From positions 1 through 37,258 of the forward strand of contig JAGKWS010000063.1 of NCBI GenBank assembly GCA_021151685.1: DNA of 37,258 nt. The letters run 5' to 3'. The stretch is from Chitinophagaceae bacterium (lineage in GTDB: Bacteria; Bacteroidota; Bacteroidia; Chitinophagales; Chitinophagaceae). The notes beneath the pieces were generated by a model. That model made no database searches. It was not told the origin of the DNA and worked only from the letters and a program-made list of their open reading frames with translations. Positions 33,416-37,258 of this stretch are shown here, one piece after another. Made by a program: the position numbers and the translations under genes. Position 1 is the stretch's first letter; every line of letters starts with the position of its first letter.

Positions 33416-33994
33416 CTACACAGTTTTCTTCGCCAGCCGGGCACGCATCCTGCTTAGCGATTGTGGCGTAATGCCCAGATAGCTGGCCAGATAATATTGT
33501 GGCACCCGGTTCAGTAACTGTGGCCTTGTAGCTCGCAGGTGCAGGTACCGCTCCTCTGGCGACGATGTCTTGAAGTCTTCCAATTGTATTTGTGCTGCGG
33601 CCAACTTTTCCTCTGCTATTATTCGGCATAGGTTCACAAATCGGGGAAATTTCACAAAAGAAGCCTCCACAATGCCATCATCAGCCATTACCAGCAAGCA
33701 GTCTTCCACGCAAGATATGTAGAGTGATGAAGCTTGCTGCGTTACAGCACATGGTGGCGAAAATGTCTCGCCCTCGCAGTAAAATTCTGTTGTTTTTTCT
33801 ATGCCATCGGTCACCACATAGGTGCGTACACAGCCTTTTACCACAAAGTAGCCAGTGGTGCTGTACTGCCCTTCGCGTAGCAAAACTGTGCCTTCGTCAA
33901 AACGATGAAATATATCCAACGCCAACATGCCCTCCTTTTCTTCGGGAGTCAGTGGCATGTATTTTTCTATAAACTTCCAAAGCAGTTCTTCCAT
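33416..33994 (-). CDS. Crp/Fnr-family transcriptional regulator
   Basis: A 192-residue protein with a cyclic-nucleotide-binding-like beta-barrel (about residues 25-110; FHRFDEGTVLLREGQYSTTGYFVVKGCVRTYVV, then EGETFSPP) and a C-terminal helix-turn-helix at about 163-188 (VPQYYLASYLGITPQSLSRMRARL). EERYLHLRATRPQLLNRVPQ before the HTH is typical of the Bacteroidota 'Crp/Fnr' group. It lacks the Arg-Ser-Ala phosphate-binding signature of true CRP and the Fnr cysteine cluster, so the signal is unknown. It is 35 bases downstream of the M23 peptidase gene, likely the same operon. Confidence 0.92.
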   Translation of the reverse strand: MEELLWKFIEKYMPLTPEEKEGMLALDIFHRFDEGTVLLREGQYSTTGYFVVKGCVRTYVVTDGIEKTTEFYCEGETFSPPCAVTQQASSLYISCVEDCLLVMADDGIVEASFVKFPRFVNLCRIIAEEKLAAAQIQLEDFKTSSPEERYLHLRATRPQLLNRVPQYYLASYLGITPQSLSRMRARLAKKTV

Positions 33995-34029
33995 GGGTTA
34001 TAGTTGTTGCTGTCTACAGGCGTTTCGTA

Positions 34030-35760
34030 TTATCTCGTAAAGTCTATTTCAAATTTCGATTCATTGCCGTTTTCGTCAGCAGCCCGAAATGTCAGGTGAT
34101 GTTTTCCCTTAGTGCAATGCTCATCAAACTCGTAGAAGTAGGTAGAGCCTCTTTGCTCAAAACATACCCATCTTCCGTCTATCATTCCTGTAAAACTCTT
34201 TACCGAGGTAATGGCATCTTTGGCATTTACCGCTATTTGCTTCATCCGGCTCAGGTTGGCATTGTCTTTATGTACCGATGTTATTATCGGTGGTTCGGTA
34301 TCGGTAGCCAGCCAATAGGTGCCAAAGTTGCGCACGCTGGCCTTGTACCAGCCCTGTTCGGCAGGAGTTGCCGCTTTGCCATCGGGCTCGCCGCCATCGC
34401 TGTACATCAGTACCACCTTGCTGCGCATATCCAGTGGTATTGTTTTGTCGGGCCGCATGGCCATATCAAAATAGTGGTGCAGCGGTATAGATGGGTCATG
34501 CACCTTGTATGCAGGCGATAGCGCACCCGGCTTGGCCTCGCTACTTATGGTAAAGCAAATATTGTCGTACAGTTGGCGTTCATCCAGCGTAAAAGATATG
34601 CCCGGGTCTTTGTAGCTGTTCACCTTTCCCTGCTTAAAGAAGGTACAGCCCTCGGGGGCCGGCATTGTTTCGGCAGGCAGGCACTTTATCCACGAAAAGG
34701 CCGAACTTCTGTTGCCGTTATTGTCTATTAGCTCCACACGCAGCTCATGTATCATAGTATCGCTGGCAAACAGCAGCCTGCCCTCATCTTCATTTAGCCG
34801 GGTATATAGCTGGTTCAGGTTGTTGCCCGGCAGGCGAAACAGGCATTGTATCCATCGCTTGGTTTTCTGCCGTGTGCGGTAGTCGGCATAGGCGTGCATA
34901 TAGCGCGACTGGTCGTAGCCTATATCATCCAGTGTCACTTCACTTTGCAGGTCATCATCCAGATACACTCTCGCCTTATAGAAGGTGATGGTGTTTTCGC
35001 TGCCCTCCATAAAGTCATCGGCATTGATACCCACCCCTATCAGCCCCGTAGGCAGTAGCAGGGTGTCGGCCACCAACTTGTACCGGCTATTGGCCGACTT
35101 CGATGGTCTGTAGGCACCATCCTTTCGTGCCATAGTTACAATAATGGGGCCATTGCCATAAAAATCCTGCTCGTAGAACGCCAGCTCGCGTATAGTAGGG
35201 GCTATGCCATCTTGCACCTTCAGCCCAAAGAGTTGAGGATTCAGCGGATGTTCTGTTTCGGTATTGCGTATCTCAAAGTGTAGGTGCGGGGCCGTAGAGC
35301 CACCCGTATTGCCAGACCACGCTATCTGTTGGCCCTTCCGCACCGGAAACTGGTTCGGACTTAGTTGCAGGTCCAAATCCCACCGCTTTGCTTCATATTG
35401 CTTTTGGCGCAGGTAGGTTTGTACAAATGGTATAAAGTTGTTCAGGTGTGCATATAGCGTAGTATACCCGTTGGGGTGGGTAATGTACAGTGCATGGCCA
35501 AAGCCACCTTTCTCTGTTTTGATGCGCGATATATAACCCTCGGCAGCCGCATATACCGGCAGGTTTTCACGACCTTCGGTTTTTATGTCCAGCCCGCTGT
35601 GAAAGTGACCGGGACGGCATTCGCCAAAATTTCCAGCCAATAGCATAGGTATCTCCAGCGGGTTGCGAAAGTAATCGGTAGGGTAGGCAGGCTCCTCCTG
35701 CGCCACTGCTCTGTACGATAATAATGACAAACAAAAGGCAACCGAACTGCGAAATATCAT
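34030..35760 (-). CDS. M23-family metallopeptidase (LytM-like), exported
   Basis: A 576-residue protein with start placed at the ATG at 35760 (MIFRSSVAFCLSLLSYRAVAQ), which gives a signal peptide; the longer frame does not. The LytM zinc peptidase core is at about residues 45-200: FHSGLDIKTEG supplies His and Asp, YTTLYAHLNNF the catalytic His, and HLHFEIRNT the last zinc ligand. QIAWSGNTGGSTAPHLHFEI is fully standard. The remaining about 375 residues are beta-rich Ig-like repeats (EHCTKGKHHLTFRAADENGN at the end). It would cut peptidoglycan cross-links in the periplasm. It is 76 bases downstream of the Ldh2 gene. Confidence 0.93.
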   Translation of the reverse strand: MIFRSSVAFCLSLLSYRAVAQEEPAYPTDYFRNPLEIPMLLAGNFGECRPGHFHSGLDIKTEGRENLPVYAAAEGYISRIKTEKGGFGHALYITHPNGYTTLYAHLNNFIPFVQTYLRQKQYEAKRWDLDLQLSPNQFPVRKGQQIAWSGNTGGSTAPHLHFEIRNTETEHPLNPQLFGLKVQDGIAPTIRELAFYEQDFYGNGPIIVTMARKDGAYRPSKSANSRYKLVADTLLLPTGLIGVGINADDFMEGSENTITFYKARVYLDDDLQSEVTLDDIGYDQSRYMHAYADYRTRQKTKRWIQCLFRLPGNNLNQLYTRLNEDEGRLLFASDTMIHELRVELIDNNGNRSSAFSWIKCLPAETMPAPEGCTFFKQGKVNSYKDPGISFTLDERQLYDNICFTISSEAKPGALSPAYKVHDPSIPLHHYFDMAMRPDKTIPLDMRSKVVLMYSDGGEPDGKAATPAEQGWYKASVRNFGTYWLATDTEPPIITSVHKDNANLSRMKQIAVNAKDAITSVKSFTGMIDGRWVCFEQRGSTYFYEFDEHCTKGKHHLTFRAADENGNESKFEIDFTR

Positions 35761-35836
35761 GGTTGGTAAAGTTAGCTTGTGAAAAAAGAACAGACAACAT
35801 TGGCCGTCTGCCGTTATATTGCCGGAAGCAACAGCA

Positions 35837-36919
35837 TCAATGCGGGAAGGCAACACCCACTTTTTCGCCCAGTGCTTTCAGGTCATTGGCCACACTGGCC
35901 ACCAATGGTATGCCTTCTTTAGTTCGTATGGCCTCCATTTCGCGTTCGGGGTCTCCGGGTATCAGTACCCGGTCGTGGCCCGGTGCAGGTGTCGCACTCC
36001 TGAATCGCATTATCCAGTTATCCATATGTTCCTTAAATTCCTCCGCCGGGCGGAATGCATCCACCCGCATAGCTCCAAAAAAATGCCCCAAACCTACACC
36101 CGGCATATTTTGTGGCATAGGCACATAGGCGGGGAAGGGTGGTGCCCATGGCCCATAGCTGGCCCCACTGAAAACTGCCGAAAATATATCTACAATACTA
36201 CCCAGCGCATAGCCTTTGTGGCTGCCATGTTCCCGGTCAGACCCCAATGGCAGCAATGAACCGTCCTTTTTCAGGGCGTTGGCATCGGTACTTGGGGTGC
36301 CGTCTGCCTCCTGCACCCAGCCCAGTGGGGCCTCAGCCTGTTTGCGTTGTAGTATTTCCAGCTTACCATTTGCCGCAGTGGTAGTGGCAAAGTCGGCTAC
36401 AAAGGGGGGCTGTGCGCCCGCTGGTATGGCCACCGCTATCGGGTTGGTACCCAGCATCCTTTCTGTAGAGAATGTTGGGGCTACCAGCGCACTGGCATTG
36501 GTCATAGCCATACCCGTCATATCGTGCTCCAGTGCCATCATAGCATGGTAGCCGGCTATACCAAAGTGATTACTGTTACGTACCGATACCCAGCCCGTTC
36601 CGGCCACTTTGGCTTTCTCTATGGCTACTGTCATGGCAAATGGTGCCACTACAAGTCCCAAACCAGCATCCCCATCTATCACTGCCGTAGACGGCGTTTC
36701 GTGCACAACCTTAATGTTGGGTGTGGCATTAATGCGCCCGGCCTCCCACAAACGCACATAGCCCGATAGTCTTGCTACACCATGGCTGTCTATACCCCGC
36801 ATATCGGCCGATAGCAGCACGCGGGTAGCCATTGCGGCATCACTCTCGCTACAACCCATTGTTATAAATATGCCGTGGGTAAACTGGTAAAGTTGTTCGT
36901 AGCTATATGTGTAGTTCAT
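35837..36919 (-). CDS. Ldh2-family (malate/L-lactate/ureidoglycolate-type) NAD(P) oxidoreductase
   Basis: A 360-residue enzyme of the LDH2/MDH2 fold, which is unrelated to the Rossmann lactate dehydrogenases. Marks are DMRGIDSHGVARL (residues about 40-52, catalytic His), VSVRNSNHFGIAGYHAMMALEHDMTGMAMTN, MLGTNPIAVAIPAG, KLEILQR and GSHKGYALGSIVDIFS. Substrate cannot be read; malate, sulfolactate and ureidoglycolate are all seen in the family. I start at the ATG at 36919 rather than the in-frame TTG at 36940. A near-consensus -7 element GACCTTTG (36938-36945) supports this. It is first of a possible Ldh2-M23-Crp operon. Confidence 0.92.
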   Translation of the reverse strand: MNYTYSYEQLYQFTHGIFITMGCSESDAAMATRVLLSADMRGIDSHGVARLSGYVRLWEAGRINATPNIKVVHETPSTAVIDGDAGLGLVVAPFAMTVAIEKAKVAGTGWVSVRNSNHFGIAGYHAMMALEHDMTGMAMTNASALVAPTFSTERMLGTNPIAVAIPAGAQPPFVADFATTTAANGKLEILQRKQAEAPLGWVQEADGTPSTDANALKKDGSLLPLGSDREHGSHKGYALGSIVDIFSAVFSGASYGPWAPPFPAYVPMPQNMPGVGLGHFFGAMRVDAFRPAEEFKEHMDNWIMRFRSATPAPGHDRVLIPGDPEREMEAIRTKEGIPLVASVANDLKALGEKVGVAFPH

Positions 36920-37140
36920 GTATACTTGTTTGCTGCGCAAAGGTCGTTAAGAATACCGAAAATACAGGCTTTTGTCACACAGCAGTCATGGCACAGCACA
37001 TGCTTTGTCATTTTTTTGGTAATAGTATTTGGTATTCCATTCTATTGAAAAATCTTAATTACAGGTTGGTATTGGTTATGATGAATACCTCCAATTGGTA
37101 AACAACTACAGTTTGATTGGGTTTTTGAGTTTCAAGATAT
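36920..37140. other. Divergent intergenic region
   Basis: This AT-rich stretch lies between the Ldh2 gene and the sdhC-like gene. Apart from the Ldh2 -7-like element near 36938 and a TTTG-rich patch leading into the promoter at 37141, I see no ORF or structured RNA. Confidence 0.4.
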
Positions 37141-37148
37141 TATCTTTG
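37141..37148 (+). promoter_or_regulatory. -7 element TATCTTTG for the sdhC-like gene
   Basis: An exact TAnnTTTG match 42 bases before the ATG at 37191. A TTG at 37117-37119 lies 21 bases upstream as a possible -33. Confidence 0.6.
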
Positions 37149-37190
37149 TGACCGGCAATTCTGTAATTCAAACAAACACATCCGGACAAA

Positions 37191-37258
37191 ATGAGCGGAA
37201 AAAATTATTTCAGCACATCGATAGGCAAAAAACTGATAGTAGGCGGTACTGGTTTATT
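37191..37258 (+). CDS. sdhC: Succinate dehydrogenase cytochrome b subunit, N-terminus only
   Basis: Only the first 22 codons are in the window. They read MSGKNYFSTSIGKKLIVGGTGL, matching the opening of the Bacteroidota succinate dehydrogenase/fumarate reductase cytochrome b558 subunit (FFTSSIGKKLIMSLTGLF in related proteins as I remember). This is the membrane haem-b anchor of complex II. sdhA and sdhB would be expected just beyond the window. Assignment rests on a short match only. Confidence 0.7.
   Translation, partial: MSGKNYFSTSIGKKLIVGGTGL

Noticed and set aside
1..37258. tRNA, rRNA, CRISPR arrays, insertion sequences, prophage genes
   Set aside because: I looked for cloverleaf ends, repeat-spacer periodicity, transposase motifs and phage genes and saw none; short or diverged elements could still have been missed by eye.

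Overview
The window reads as chromosomal DNA of a member of the Bacteroidota, probably near the Chitinophagaceae. The family placement is inference; no rRNA or tRNA gene is present to test it. Supporting signs are several exact TAnnTTTG promoter elements, starts without clear Shine-Dalgarno sequences, a GldM C-terminal-like protein, a TonB receptor with an N-terminal carboxypeptidase-regulatory-like domain, a BT_3928-type DoxX protein and a 755-residue aconitase. Most genes are housekeeping or envelope genes of moderate GC. Two short stretches, about 3.74-5.73 kb and 26.5-27.3 kb, are strikingly AT-rich and look acquired.

Layout: 1-2346 holds a partial DUF6600-like exported protein (-), a 2TM-domain protein (+) and a GldM_C-like exported protein (+). 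2348-3740 holds a CLC-type anion transporter (-) preceded by a well-formed fluoride (crcB) riboswitch, so it is most likely a fluoride/proton antiporter. 3818-5732 is an AT-rich two-gene unit (-): a 536-residue reverse transcriptase of the Abi/UG (defence-associated) kind, overlapped at its 3' end by an unrecognised 107-residue ORF. This is the best candidate for an undescribed system. 5912-9304 holds pepT (+), folP (-) and a DoxX-family membrane protein (+). 9424-15412 is a heavy-metal efflux locus: a small acidic/His-bearing exported protein, then an outer-membrane TolC-type subunit, a lipoprotein adaptor and a CzcA-type RND pump.

15575-18598 holds an SRPBCC protein (-), a glycosyltransferase fused to a degenerate sugar-phosphate transferase module (+) and a small lipoprotein (+). 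18831-21296 is a P2-type cation ATPase (+). 21580-23896 is a probable ispD / exported protein / Bax-inhibitor-1 operon (-). 24113-26380 is aconitase (+). 26564-27244 is an AT-rich pair of unknown small genes (-) with its own promoter. 27321-28832 is a polysaccharide flippase (-). 28995-32524 is an iron-uptake pair, a TonB siderophore receptor plus a PepSY-TM protein (+). 32794-33333 is a lipoprotein (+). 33416-36919 holds a Crp/Fnr regulator, an M23 peptidase and an Ldh2-family oxidoreductase (-). The window ends inside the first codons of a succinate dehydrogenase cytochrome b-like gene with an exact promoter element.

Three anion/cation handling systems (fluoride CLC, CzcCBA, P-type ATPase) and one siderophore system are carried within 37 kb. 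No integrase, transposase, CRISPR array or stable RNA gene was seen.
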